Origin: JABISG01 sp963581435
GTDB lineage: Bacteria > Planctomycetota > Planctomycetia > Planctomycetales > Planctomycetaceae
Assembly (NCBI GenBank): GCA_963581435.1
Contig: CAUZOL010000003.1
Coordinates: 1 to 64,000 of the forward strand
Direction of reading: 5' to 3'
DNA: 64,000 nucleotides
Shown here: piece by piece, positions 53,901 to 63,295 of the stretch
How the letters are laid out: each line of letters begins with the position of its first letter
Position numbering within the stretch: the first letter of the stretch is position 1
Position numbers and translations under genes: made by a program
Notes under the pieces: generated by a model
Database searches by the model: none
Told to the model about the DNA's origin: nothing
Seen by the model: the letters and a program-made list of their open reading frames with translations, nothing else

Positions 53901-56900
53901 ATCGGCCGGCAGTGATTTGACGCTCGACGTGTTGGAACAGACCCGAGTTGACGGCAAACAGGGCGAACGCTCCATCCAGACATTCGAAGTCAAGTCGGAC
54001 GAAAACACCGGCGAGGTGCGGCAGACGCTGCGGATCGACAAGTCGGGCCGCTACATCGTCCGCGCGACGGCGACCGACCGTTTCGGCAACCGCGTCAGCG
54101 GTCAGAAAGCCGTCATCATCTCCGGCGAAGACGACACCATCCGGCTGCGAATTCTCGCTGAGAAGCACCATTATCAGTTGGGCGATTCCGCGAAAGTTCA
54201 ACTTCATTGGCGCGAAGACCCGGCATTGGCGCTGGTGACGTATGAAGGGGCGAAGATTCTCGGTTACCGGCTGATCCAACTCAAAACCGGTGCCAACCCG
54301 CTGGAAATCCCGCTCGAATCGCAGCTCGCGCCCAACTTCCGGCTGTCGGTCGCCGTCATGCAGGGCGACCGCTTCCATCAGGCCAACAGCGAGTTCCGCA
54401 TCGCGCGGCAGTTGAAGATCGTGCTCAAACCGAACAAGACCACACTCGGCCCGGGCGAAGAACTCAAGGTCGATATCACCGTCACCGACCCGCAGGGCAA
54501 ACCAGTCTCGGCCGAACTCTCGCTCGGCCTGGTACAGAAAAACCTGCTCGACTACTTCGGCGACCGTGCCGGCCTCATCGACGAATACTTCGGCAGCGGC
54601 TACCGCCGCCCCTCAGTCCGCGCCACCACCAGTTGCACGTTCCGTTATCTACCGAAGACACGCGGCGTCAATCAATTCCTGTTGGCCGAGGCCGAACGCG
54701 AACGCATCGAAGCGGCGGAAACGGCAGCCACCGAAAACCTTGCACGCGGTGTTTTTCCGGTTGGCGATCTTGTTGTGCCTTTGACGACAGAATTGGCCGC
54801 GACAACAGTACGTAACCGTGCACAGAATCAAATTGCACAGCACGAAGCAAGCCCGTCGTTAGCGATCAACGGCGAACTGTCGAATCTCGTCGATCAATAC
54901 AATGTACTCTTCGGGCAACGTCGCTATGCGGAAGCCGAAGTACTCGCGAAACAGGCCGAAGAACTCGATCCCGACAATCCCGTTGCTGTCACGATGGGCT
55001 GGAAGGCAAAATTCGCACGTCGCAACCAGAGAATCAACGATTCACGCGGCTTTACGGAGGATGCACGTGTCAATGTAAATCACGACTTTGACGACGAATT
55101 GGGCATAGTTGTAATTTCCGACGGCTTGCCAAATTCCGTTGTTTTCTCAGCAGATGGTCGTCAGAACTCAATAGACGGTGTCCGACTCACCGGACCCATC
55201 GACTTTGGTGATCCGAGAGCGTGGCGGGAGTTGACATCTCGACGGAGAAGCTTGGGCCGATCAAGTCGTGGCAATGGCCAAAGGGGAGGACAATTAGGCG
55301 CAATCGGAATGTCGGCTCCCGGGCAAATGGTCGATGGCCCAGGCTCGGGGAATGTGCGATTTGGAATTCCGACGACCGGCACGGCGATTAACGGCAACGG
55401 TGCGAGGCGGCCGCACTGGGGATTCGTCAATGGCGGCGGCCAGATCCAGGAATTTGAAACCACGCTGTCGCTCGTCATCCGACAGGACCAGTCTATCGAA
55501 CCGCAGGTGTCGGCACAGTTCTTCGATACGTTGGCCAACACCAAGAGCACCATTGTTGCCGTTAACAGTCATGGTAACTATCAGGTCATCAACGGACTAA
55601 ACGAAGTCCAGCTGAAGGCGTTTGGCAAGGACGGCATGCGGGTGTTGCCGCAGATGGGGACGGCTGAAACCGGGTATTGGAACCCAGTCGTCGTCACCGG
55701 CGATGATGGCAAGACAAGCGTCAGCTTCCGTCTGCCCGATCGCTCGACCGCGTGGAAACTGCAGTCGCGCGGCATCAACGCCGAAACACTTTCCGGTCAA
55801 TCCGAAGTCGAGATCATCGCCCGCAAAGACCTGTTCGGCGAATTAAAAACGCCGCTCGCCTTCGCACAGGGTGACAAGGCGAAACTGTTGGCGGAAGTGC
55901 ATAATGCCGTCATCAAAAAGGGCGAGAAGATTCTCGTCAAACTCAAGGCGACCAATGGCGACAAATCGACCGAACAGAAACGGACGGTCATCTCGAAAGG
56001 TCCCGGCATCGCCGAAGTCACATTCCCCATCGACATCGCCGACGGCGCACAGGTCGAATTCGAGTTGACGGTGACCAGCGGCGAGCAAAGCGACGTCTCC
56101 CGCACGGTCATTCCCATTCGCCCGTTCGGTTTGCCCGTGTATGCAACCGCTGGCGGATCGGCCGCCCAGAACACCATCGCCTTCGTTGGACACGACAAGA
56201 AACTGGCAGTTGAAGATCGGCATCTGGAAATCGTCATCGGCCCCAGTGTCAACCGCACGCTGCTCGATGCCGTACTGGGCAGCGGACTGACCGCGTTCGA
56301 CTCGGCGGCGTTTCTGCCGCGCAGCGGTTTGGAACGGGCCGTCTCCGATGTCATCGGCGGTATCGGCCTGTTGAAAATGACGGGCGGTTCGCGAACTGCC
56401 GACACGCCCGAAGCCCAGGCACTTTCGGGCCGAATTCAGGCGGCCGTTGGGCAACTGGTTTCGGCGCAACGCGACGATGGCGGCTGGAGTTGGAGCGGTC
56501 GACCGGCGGCATCGAAGTCCGATCGCTATCTGTCGAGCCGCATGGTGTGGGCGCTGTCGAGCGCCCGCGGAGCCGGTTTCGCCGTCCCCACTGGGACGTT
56601 CGACAAAGCGGTGCAGTTTCTGCGGACGGCGTTCACCGCCACCAATCCGGCCGACCGCGAAGCACAGACCATCATTCTGCACGGACTGGCCGAAGCCGGC
56701 GTCGCCGACTTCGCCTTCGCCAATCGCCTCTACCGCGAACGCAATAACCTCAGTCCCTCGGGATTGCTGCACGTGGCATTGGTATTGGCGAAACTCGACC
56801 GCAAGCAAATGGCGGGCGAATTACTGCAGTTGGTGAAGATTCCCATCGACGCCGACATGGCCAACGGCAACAAGGCGGATTCGGCGATGCGCGGCTGCAT

Positions 56901-59568
56901 TCCCTGGATGCAAACCGGCGTGGAACTCCGCGCGTTGTATCTGCTGGCGTTGGAAGAAGTCGCGCCGGCGGATGCGAAGGCGGCGAAACTGGCCGACTGG
57001 TTGTTGGCTGCACGTCGCGGCACGCGGTGGACGCCGGAGAAGGCGAACGGACCGGCCATCGCCGCGCTAGCCGATTGGTTCTCGCGAACCAAACAAACCG
57101 GCGAGAAATACACGCTGTCGGTCTTCGTCAACGATCGGCTGGTGGAGAAAATCGCCGTTGATCCTTCGACCGATGGCAGCCGCCGTTTGAAAGTTCCCGA
57201 CGAGTTCCTCGCAGCCGACAAGCCACAACAGCGGATCAACTTCGACATCGAAGGCCGCGGCCGTTTCAGCTACAGCGCGGTACTCAGTGGTTTCGTTCCG
57301 GCCGACAAACTGAAGGCAACCACCAACGACTGGCGTATCACTCGCAGCTACGAGCCGGCACAACGCATGCTTGACGGAAAACCGATTCCCCGCGGTTTCG
57401 GCATCGCGAGACGTTACGAGCCGTTCCGAAACCCGCTGACGCAACTGCCAATGGGCGAACGCGGGGAAGTCACGCTACAGGTGCGGCGGAACAACGTCCG
57501 TGGTGTTCGCGACGAACAGTTTGATTATCTGGTCGTCGTCGAACCGATTCCCGCCGGCACAATGGTGCTGCGCGAATCGATTCGCGGCAGCTTCGAGCGA
57601 TTTGAAATCGCACCGGGATCGATCACGTTCTACATCGGCGACGTGCCGCGTCCCGGCGACATTGGTTATACGCTGGTTGGTTATCTGCCGGGCAGTTACC
57701 GGGCCGCGCCGACCGTCGTCCGCAGTTTCTATCGACCGGAGCGAATCGCTATCGCCAAGTCGAAGTCGCTGGCGTTGTTGGCGCGCGGCGAGAAGTCGGC
57801 CGACGCGTACAAACTCACGCCGGTCGAACGGTACGAGTTCGGCAAGCGTCTGATTGCGAAGGGCGAACACGCCGCCGCGTCCGAACATCTGACGGCGTTA
57901 TTCACCGGCTGGCAACTCAATGCCAACATCTATCAGGAAGTCGTCCGCATGCTGTTCACCGCCTCGTTGGCCATCGGCAAGGACGATGCGATCGTCGAAT
58001 ACTTCGAGATTATCAAGGAACGCTATCCGGAAGTCGAAATCGAATTCGATTCGATTCTCCGCGTCGCTGCCGCTTATCGTGAGTTGGGTGAATACGAACG
58101 CAGCTATCTGGTGTACCGCGCGACTGTCGAAGGAAGTTTTCAACGCGAAAGCCAAATCGCCGGATTCCTCGATGCCCGTGGCGAATTTGTTCGCGCGGTG
58201 CAGGTTCTGGAAGACGTGCTGCGGCAATACCCGGCCGAATCGTACATCGCGACGGCGACGTATTCGCTGGCCGGAGAAGTCTACGGCAAGGCGGCCGAGG
58301 CGGCTGCAAATACAAAGCTCCGCGATGCGAAGATCACGCGGGTTGATCTCATCGCCGCATCGATCGAAATGTTCGATCATTTCCTCTCAACCTGGCCGAC
58401 CGATCCCGCCGCCGACCAGGTGTCGTTCAGCATGGCCAGCGCGTATCTCGATCTGGAACGATACGAAACAACGATCGCCCGCTGCGAGGACTTCGCCAAG
58501 CGGTATCCCGACAGCAAACTGCTCGACAGTTTCTGGTACGTCATTGGTTACAGCCAGTTCGCGTTAAGCCATCACGACGAAGCACTGAAAATGTGTCGCA
58601 AAGTGGCCGAGTGGAAACGTAAGGATCGCCAGGCCGGAGTCGATGCGGCAGCACTCAACAAATGGCAGGCGATTTACATTATGGGGCAGGTGTATCACAG
58701 TCTGGGCAAACCGGCGGAAGCAATTACCGAATACGAGCGCGTGGGTGAACGCTTTGCCGACGCCGCCGAAGCGATCCGCTTCTTCAATCGCAAAGCGATC
58801 GAGCTTCCCGAAGTGACGACGGTTAAGCCGGGCGACATGGCCGGAGTGAAACTCTCGTTCCGTAACGTGGCGGCAGCCAATGTGAAGGTGTATCGGATCG
58901 ACCTGTTGAAGTTCGGGCTGATGCAGCGAAACCTCAACCGCATTACCGCCATCAATCTGGCCGGCATTCGTCCGTATCACGAACTCGATTTGAAGTTGGG
59001 CGACGGCAAAGATTACCAGGACCGCAAGCAGGAAATGAAACTGCCGCTGAAAGAAGAAGGCGCGTATCTGGTTGTCTGCCGTGGCGAGAATTTGTACGCC
59101 AGTGGTTTGGTACTCGTCAGTCCGCTGGTGCTTGAGATCCAAGAAGACGTTGTCAGCGGTCGCGTGCGGGTAACGGTTAAGGACGACGTGAAGGATCAGT
59201 ACACGCGCGACGTTCACGTGAAAGTCATCGGCACGCGGAACAGCGATTTCACTTCGGGCGAGACGGATCTGCGCGGCATTTTCGTCGCCGACGCCATCGG
59301 CGGCCAAAGCACAGTCATCGCCCGCGCCGGCGACGACCGCTACGCCTTCTACCGAGGCAAAACGAGCCTGCGGCCGCAAGATGAGAAGAAGAAGGGCAAC
59401 AAGTCGGCCGCGCCCGAATCGCAACAAGCACCAGCCGATAGCGACGGGGACGGCCTGTTGAAGAACATCTTCAATTCGAACAGCACCATCCAACAGGAAC
59501 AACGCCTGAACTACAAAAACCTGCTGCGGAACAATGATCGGGGAGTGAAAGTCAAAAAGGCCTTTTAG
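50902..59568 (+). CDS. Giant TPR + alpha-2-macroglobulin-like + TPR secreted protein, thioester absent
   Basis: A 2888-residue secreted protein. Signal peptide (LSLPIVLATAMATAQ), then TPR-type helical repeats (about 35-560; FAKAIELIDAQLQKG, YDQAIAQLQSLIG). Macroglobulin domains follow: an MG2-like part at about 773-855 (YSDRPAYRAGQLVHLKGVI) and a bait-region/MG7-like part at about 1082-1222 (LKPNKTTLGPGEELKVDI). Next is the A2M core at about 1600 (GKTSVSFRLPDRSTAWKLQ) and an alpha-alpha toroid from about 1800 (QRDDGGWSWSG). More TPRs follow (about 2290-2650), then a beta-rich C-terminus. The GCxEQ thioester expected before the toroid is not present (FLPRSGLERAVSDVIG), so covalent trapping is unlikely. 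Residues 1245-1560 are Gly/Asn-rich with different codon use. Start: GAGAG 9 bases before ATG 50902. Function is probably envelope protection or scaffolding (inference). Confidence 0.85.
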   Translation: MKYRHLFLSLPIVLATAMATAQFSPAAEADNKVAKRPSITSLPAVSPAVQSALAGREFAKAIELIDAQLQKGNVVAPDYLLYLRGRAQTELRTLDDALLTFETLGKRYPNSVWISRARFGQADVFARQRNYRKAGEIYRAEAERLLSRGRKDKLAAIYLEFAHRYFKGIPAKDPSAKPKPDYTQALAYYQEALKLEPSIAVRHDVEPRIGRCFHELGKHGEAIAAYRGYLARYADEKTKADDRTPAVSEVEVRFQLGRSQLVAGQRAEARKTWQDLVQQKPEFLKKPEFSAAERLADATYQIARTFGMPAPGTVGDLELGVAALERFLKAYPKHKLAPQAEFDIAQGYAHHGRYDQAIAQLQSLIGNEAHAETKQIADARKLLGDSYFAQKKFVEAIAAWREFLDKHPTNAGWANVQRLVINSEFQMGEEQRRQKNYAAARKQWETFLNKYPLDSRAAQLLLRFGEMNYAAAVTEQRKELDGKQAGDDAPDSRRVTPAAQKLFDLAIADWTRLVSKYPGSNEASRAAYLIGVTLEDRLGRLPAALEAYKKVAGASQSLAQKRIAGLTSHRLEVVTDRKYRTNERAKIKLRTRNLEKVTVAVYRIDMIDYFRKMHLAGGVESLDIALIDPDKSWEYKVDGYEKYRQLTNEIEIPLEGPGVSAVTITGDKLEATTMVIVSNIDVIVKSSRNELFVFAENMLTGKPVQGVSLLVSDGSKVFAEELTNKDGIVQHVCDELKTVSDLRVFAIHEGHAASSVTSLSGLDFAVGLAPKGYLYSDRPAYRAGQLVHLKGVIRWVDGDRFVFKEGEQYSLDVYDSRGRVIHTQKTKLNKLGTFAENFTLPDTAPQGDYRVHLHQAADKPSYETSFQVHDYKLEPIQLAVELPRKVFYRGEKITGTISLKYYYGTPLAGRTIQYQLADDRLHTATTNDKGEVAFEFETRRFSESQPLQLNVTFPERNLRTVESILLATRGLEIGVTTLRNVYITGETFDATFNVADAAGKSAGSDLTLDVLEQTRVDGKQGERSIQTFEVKSDENTGEVRQTLRIDKSGRYIVRATATDRFGNRVSGQKAVIISGEDDTIRLRILAEKHHYQLGDSAKVQLHWREDPALALVTYEGAKILGYRLIQLKTGANPLEIPLESQLAPNFRLSVAVMQGDRFHQANSEFRIARQLKIVLKPNKTTLGPGEELKVDITVTDPQGKPVSAELSLGLVQKNLLDYFGDRAGLIDEYFGSGYRRPSVRATTSCTFRYLPKTRGVNQFLLAEAERERIEAAETAATENLARGVFPVGDLVVPLTTELAATTVRNRAQNQIAQHEASPSLAINGELSNLVDQYNVLFGQRRYAEAEVLAKQAEELDPDNPVAVTMGWKAKFARRNQRINDSRGFTEDARVNVNHDFDDELGIVVISDGLPNSVVFSADGRQNSIDGVRLTGPIDFGDPRAWRELTSRRRSLGRSSRGNGQRGGQLGAIGMSAPGQMVDGPGSGNVRFGIPTTGTAINGNGARRPHWGFVNGGGQIQEFETTLSLVIRQDQSIEPQVSAQFFDTLANTKSTIVAVNSHGNYQVINGLNEVQLKAFGKDGMRVLPQMGTAETGYWNPVVVTGDDGKTSVSFRLPDRSTAWKLQSRGINAETLSGQSEVEIIARKDLFGELKTPLAFAQGDKAKLLAEVHNAVIKKGEKILVKLKATNGDKSTEQKRTVISKGPGIAEVTFPIDIADGAQVEFELTVTSGEQSDVSRTVIPIRPFGLPVYATAGGSAAQNTIAFVGHDKKLAVEDRHLEIVIGPSVNRTLLDAVLGSGLTAFDSAAFLPRSGLERAVSDVIGGIGLLKMTGGSRTADTPEAQALSGRIQAAVGQLVSAQRDDGGWSWSGRPAASKSDRYLSSRMVWALSSARGAGFAVPTGTFDKAVQFLRTAFTATNPADREAQTIILHGLAEAGVADFAFANRLYRERNNLSPSGLLHVALVLAKLDRKQMAGELLQLVKIPIDADMANGNKADSAMRGCIPWMQTGVELRALYLLALEEVAPADAKAAKLADWLLAARRGTRWTPEKANGPAIAALADWFSRTKQTGEKYTLSVFVNDRLVEKIAVDPSTDGSRRLKVPDEFLAADKPQQRINFDIEGRGRFSYSAVLSGFVPADKLKATTNDWRITRSYEPAQRMLDGKPIPRGFGIARRYEPFRNPLTQLPMGERGEVTLQVRRNNVRGVRDEQFDYLVVVEPIPAGTMVLRESIRGSFERFEIAPGSITFYIGDVPRPGDIGYTLVGYLPGSYRAAPTVVRSFYRPERIAIAKSKSLALLARGEKSADAYKLTPVERYEFGKRLIAKGEHAAASEHLTALFTGWQLNANIYQEVVRMLFTASLAIGKDDAIVEYFEIIKERYPEVEIEFDSILRVAAAYRELGEYERSYLVYRATVEGSFQRESQIAGFLDARGEFVRAVQVLEDVLRQYPAESYIATATYSLAGEVYGKAAEAAANTKLRDAKITRVDLIAASIEMFDHFLSTWPTDPAADQVSFSMASAYLDLERYETTIARCEDFAKRYPDSKLLDSFWYVIGYSQFALSHHDEALKMCRKVAEWKRKDRQAGVDAAALNKWQAIYIMGQVYHSLGKPAEAITEYERVGERFADAAEAIRFFNRKAIELPEVTTVKPGDMAGVKLSFRNVAAANVKVYRIDLLKFGLMQRNLNRITAINLAGIRPYHELDLKLGDGKDYQDRKQEMKLPLKEEGAYLVVCRGENLYASGLVLVSPLVLEIQEDVVSGRVRVTVKDDVKDQYTRDVHVKVIGTRNSDFTSGETDLRGIFVADAIGGQSTVIARAGDDRYAFYRGKTSLRPQDEKKKGNKSAAPESQQAPADSDGDGLLKNIFNSNSTIQQEQRLNYKNLLRNNDRGVKVKKAF

Positions 59569-59715
59569 CGAAGGGTGGGGGTCGGTCGGGCATTGGCTGG
59601 CGAAAATGCTGCCGTTGTGTTCGCAAGGGTAGCCGCTTCCAATTCCGGTTCACGCACAGTAGCATCTACGGTTTGCTTTTGCCCGCGTGGCACACAATTG
59701 CAGGCCGGATTTTAC

Positions 59716-61323
59716 ATGACGGACAACAGAGCGACGGCAACGCCCGACGCCGAAAACAGCGATCACGGATTCAACGAGTCGAAAGACGAAGACCTCATTC
59801 TCGTTCTCGACTTCGGCTCGCAAACTGCACAGTTGATCACACGGCGAGTCCGCGATCAGCACGTGTTTTGCCAATTGGTTCGGCACGATCTGTCGGCCGA
59901 ACGCATTCGCGAGATGAATCCCAAGGGGTTGATTCTCTCCGGCGGGCCCGCCAGCGTGTACGGCGAGGGTGCGCCACAGCCCGACCCGGAAATTTTCAAT
60001 CTGGGAATCCCGATTCTGGGCATTTGCTACGGTATGCAATTGGCCTGCCGCTCGCAGAACAGCGAAATTAAACCGGTTGAAACTCGGGAGTTCGGCCGCT
60101 CGTCGTGCCGCATCGTGAGTGCTGCCGATCTGTTTGGCGAGATTCCTGAAAAGTTGACCGTCTGGATGAGTCATGGCGATCAGGTGCAGGAACTCAGCGA
60201 CGAATTTGAGTCGCTGGCCGCCACCGACACTTGTCCCTATGCCGCAGTCAAACACCGTACGCAATCGATTTACGGCCTGCAGTTTCACCCGGAAGTCACG
60301 CACACCGAATATGGCGACCGGTTGTTGGCGAACTTCGTTCGCGAAATTTGTGGTTGCCGCGGCAGCTGGCGCATCAGTTCGCTGATCGACCGCGAAGTCA
60401 AACAGCTCCGCGAACGCGTCGGGTCGTCACGTGTCATTTGCGGTTTGTCCGGCGGTGTCGATTCGGCAGTGACGGCGGCATTGCTTTACAAAGCAATCGG
60501 CCCTCAGCTTTCCTGCATTTTTGTGGATAACGGGCTGTTGCGTAAGGGGGAATCCGAAGCCGTCGAACAGGAATTCACGCAACATTTCCGCACCGACCTG
60601 CACGTCGCCGACGCCCGCCGGCAGTTTCTGGACGAGTTGCAGGATGTGAGCGATCCGCAGAAAAAGCGGAAGATTATCGGCCGCGTGTTCATCGATGTGT
60701 TTCGCAAAGAGGCCGAATCGATTCCCGACGCCCGCTTCCTCGCGCAGGGAACGCTGTACCCCGACGTCATCGAGTCGGGCGCGAATCCCGATGGGCCGGC
60801 AGCAACCATCAAGGCGCATCACAACGTTGGCGGATTGCCCGACGAACTCGGATTCGAGTTGATCGAACCGCTCCGCGACCTGTTCAAAGACGAAGTCCGA
60901 CGGATGGGGTTGGAACTGGGACTGCCCGAACATCTCATCTGGCGGCATCCGTTTCCCGGACCCGGTTTGGCGGTGCGTTGTCTGGGAGCGGTGAGCGAAC
61001 CCAAACTGGCGACGCTCCGCGAAGCCGACGCAATTCTCATCGAAGAGCTTCGCTCCGCTGGTTTGTATCGGGAAATACAGCAGGCTTTTGTGGTGCTGTT
61101 ACCAGTGCAGTCGGTCGGCGTAATGGGCGACGCCCGCACCTACGAGGATGCCATCGCCGTTCGTGCCGTGCAGACGGATGACTTCATGACGGCCGACTGG
61201 TATCAGTTCCCCCACGACGTTCTGGCGCGCATCTCAACACGCATCATCAACGAAGTCCGCGGCGTCAACCGCGTCGTCTACGACATCAGCAGCAAACCGC
61301 CGAGTACTATCGAGTGGGAATAG
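59716..61323 (+). CDS. guaA: GMP synthase (glutamine-hydrolysing)
   Basis: GuaA converts XMP, glutamine and ATP to GMP, a purine biosynthesis step in the cytosol. The 535-residue protein has both standard domains. The class I glutamine amidotransferase has Cys104 in GICYGMQL and a His/Glu pair in QFHPEVTHTEYG. The ATP pyrophosphatase domain has the PP-loop CGLSGGVDSAV near 245. The C-terminal dimerisation domain ends with the family signature SSKPPSTIEWE. ATG 59716 gives the usual length plus a short acidic N-terminus; the frame is open to 59575, but that part overlaps the end of the preceding gene region and is not GuaA-like. It stands alone between the giant and the carbamoyltransferase gene. 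Confidence 0.96.
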   Translation: MTDNRATATPDAENSDHGFNESKDEDLILVLDFGSQTAQLITRRVRDQHVFCQLVRHDLSAERIREMNPKGLILSGGPASVYGEGAPQPDPEIFNLGIPILGICYGMQLACRSQNSEIKPVETREFGRSSCRIVSAADLFGEIPEKLTVWMSHGDQVQELSDEFESLAATDTCPYAAVKHRTQSIYGLQFHPEVTHTEYGDRLLANFVREICGCRGSWRISSLIDREVKQLRERVGSSRVICGLSGGVDSAVTAALLYKAIGPQLSCIFVDNGLLRKGESEAVEQEFTQHFRTDLHVADARRQFLDELQDVSDPQKKRKIIGRVFIDVFRKEAESIPDARFLAQGTLYPDVIESGANPDGPAATIKAHHNVGGLPDELGFELIEPLRDLFKDEVRRMGLELGLPEHLIWRHPFPGPGLAVRCLGAVSEPKLATLREADAILIEELRSAGLYREIQQAFVVLLPVQSVGVMGDARTYEDAIAVRAVQTDDFMTADWYQFPHDVLARISTRIINEVRGVNRVVYDISSKPPSTIEWE

Positions 61324-61399
61324 GCATAGGTCTGCGCCTTGCCGTCGTGTTACAATCGGAGGAAATGGCTGACGGTTCGATTACCCGCGGCAGCACCTC

Positions 61400-63238
61400 A
61401 TGACCTCCATCCTCGGCATCTCGGCATACTACCACGACTCGGCGGCAGCGCTTGTTGTCGATGGAGAGATTGTCGCCGCTGCGCAGGAAGAACGCTTCAC
61501 CCGCAAGAAACACGATGCCGGTTTTCCAGCCAAGGCCGTCGAGTATTGCCTCAACGAAGCCGGCTTGACGGCCGAGCAACTGGATTACGTCGGCTTTTAC
61601 GATAAGCCGCTGTTGAAGTTCGAGCGGCTGTTGGAAACGTATCTGTCGTTTGCGCCGATTGGCATTCGGTCGTTTGTGGCGGCAATGCCGATCTGGCTGA
61701 AAGAAAAACTGCATCTGCCCCGCGAAATGCGAAAGCAATTCGGCGGCCAATACACGAAGCAATTCGTGTTCACCGAACATCACGAATCGCATGCCGCCAG
61801 CGCTTTCTTTCCTTCGCCGTTCGAGGAATCCGCCATTCTCACCGTCGATGGCGTCGGTGAATGGGCAACGGCCAGTTACGGAACGGGCCGCGGCAATCAC
61901 ATCGAATTAACACACGAATTGCATTTCCCGCATTCGCCGGGGCTGCTGTATTCGGCCTTCACCTACTTCTGCGGATTCCGCGTCAATTCGGGTGAGTACA
62001 AATTAATGGGCCTTGCCCCCTATGGCGAGCCGAAATACGTCGATCTCATTCTGGACAAGCTGATCGACCTGAAAGAGGACGGGTCGTTCCGCATGGACAT
62101 GGCCTACTTCGACTTTTGCCAAACGTTGAAGATGACCGGCTCGCGGATGGCCCAGTTATTCGGTGGCCCGGCACGTCGACCGGAGTCGCCGTTAACCCAG
62201 CGCGAAATGGACATCGCCGCTTCAATTCAGGTGGTGACCGAAGAGATCATGCTGCGAATGGCGCGGCATGTACACGCGGAAACCGGCATGAACCAACTCT
62301 GTCTCGCCGGCGGCGTCGCGCTGAACTGTGTGGCCAACGGCCGTGTGCTACGCGAGGGGCCATTCGAAAACATCTGGATTCAACCGGCGGCCGGTGATGC
62401 CGGCGGCGCGCTGGGCGTTGCCACCTTCATCTGGCATCAACTGCTCGGCAAAACCCGCACGCCACAACCTCTTGACGCACAACACGGCACCGCATTGGGG
62501 CCGGCAGCGACCGACGAGGAAATCGAAACGTTTCTCACATCGGTCGGCGCGACGTTTCAGCATTTCGACAACGAAGACGAATTGTGTGAGTCGATCGCCG
62601 GACACATTGACGACGAAAAAGTGGTCGGCTGGATGCAGGGACGAATGGAGTTCGGCCCCCGGGCACTTGGCGGTCGCAGTATTCTGGGCGATGCCCGCAG
62701 CACGAAGATGCAGTCGGTGATGAATCTGAAGATCAAATTCCGCGAATCGTTCCGGCCGTTTGCGCCGTCGATTCTGCAGGAACGCGTCGATGAATATTTC
62801 GAGATGCGGCCCAACGAACCAAGCCCCTACATGCTGCTGGTCGCACCGGTGAAGCAGGAAAAACGAACATCGCAAAACCGCGACGAACAGCCATTGGAAG
62901 GACTCGACAAGCTGAAGGAGACACGGTCGGACGTGCCGGCGATCACACACGTCGATTACTCCGCTCGCGTGCAAACGGTCGATCCCCAGCGGCACGGACG
63001 GTACTACAAACTGATAAAGAAATTTGAAGAGAAAACCGGCTCGCCGGTGGTTATCAACACCAGTTTCAACGTCCGCGGAGAACCCATCGTCTGCACGCCG
63101 GAGCACGCCTACCGCTGCTTCATGGCGACCAACATGGACGTGCTGGTAATCGAGGATTTTGTGTTACTAAAGGACAAGCAGCCGAACGCCCAGCAACACG
63201 AAGTGGACGAATACCTCGCCCAATTCCAATTGGATTAA
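61400..63238 (+). CDS. NodU/CmcH-family carbamoyltransferase
   Basis: A 612-residue enzyme that transfers a carbamoyl group from carbamoyl phosphate to a hydroxyl of a small molecule or sugar. It is of the TobZ/NodU type, with an N-terminal Kae1-like and a C-terminal YrdC-like domain. Motifs are clear: ILGISAYYHDSAAALVVDG, a histidine-rich EHHESHAASAFF, LTVDGVGEWATASYG, LAGGVALNCVANG, EFGPRALGGRSILGDAR and FRPFAPSIL. Metal ligands His and Asp of the Kae1 half are therefore present. The acceptor is unknown. A small membrane protein (SxtJ-type) and a DUF5989-type gene follow, a set found elsewhere with carbamoyltransferases and often near exopolysaccharide genes. The start codon ATG 61400 directly precedes the conserved ILGISAYYHDS. 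Confidence 0.93.
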   Translation: MTSILGISAYYHDSAAALVVDGEIVAAAQEERFTRKKHDAGFPAKAVEYCLNEAGLTAEQLDYVGFYDKPLLKFERLLETYLSFAPIGIRSFVAAMPIWLKEKLHLPREMRKQFGGQYTKQFVFTEHHESHAASAFFPSPFEESAILTVDGVGEWATASYGTGRGNHIELTHELHFPHSPGLLYSAFTYFCGFRVNSGEYKLMGLAPYGEPKYVDLILDKLIDLKEDGSFRMDMAYFDFCQTLKMTGSRMAQLFGGPARRPESPLTQREMDIAASIQVVTEEIMLRMARHVHAETGMNQLCLAGGVALNCVANGRVLREGPFENIWIQPAAGDAGGALGVATFIWHQLLGKTRTPQPLDAQHGTALGPAATDEEIETFLTSVGATFQHFDNEDELCESIAGHIDDEKVVGWMQGRMEFGPRALGGRSILGDARSTKMQSVMNLKIKFRESFRPFAPSILQERVDEYFEMRPNEPSPYMLLVAPVKQEKRTSQNRDEQPLEGLDKLKETRSDVPAITHVDYSARVQTVDPQRHGRYYKLIKKFEEKTGSPVVINTSFNVRGEPIVCTPEHAYRCFMATNMDVLVIEDFVLLKDKQPNAQQHEVDEYLAQFQLD

Positions 63239-63295
63239 CTCTCCCCCCAAAAACTCAACAGAGCACACGAGTTGCATCTCGTGGGACCAAACATC

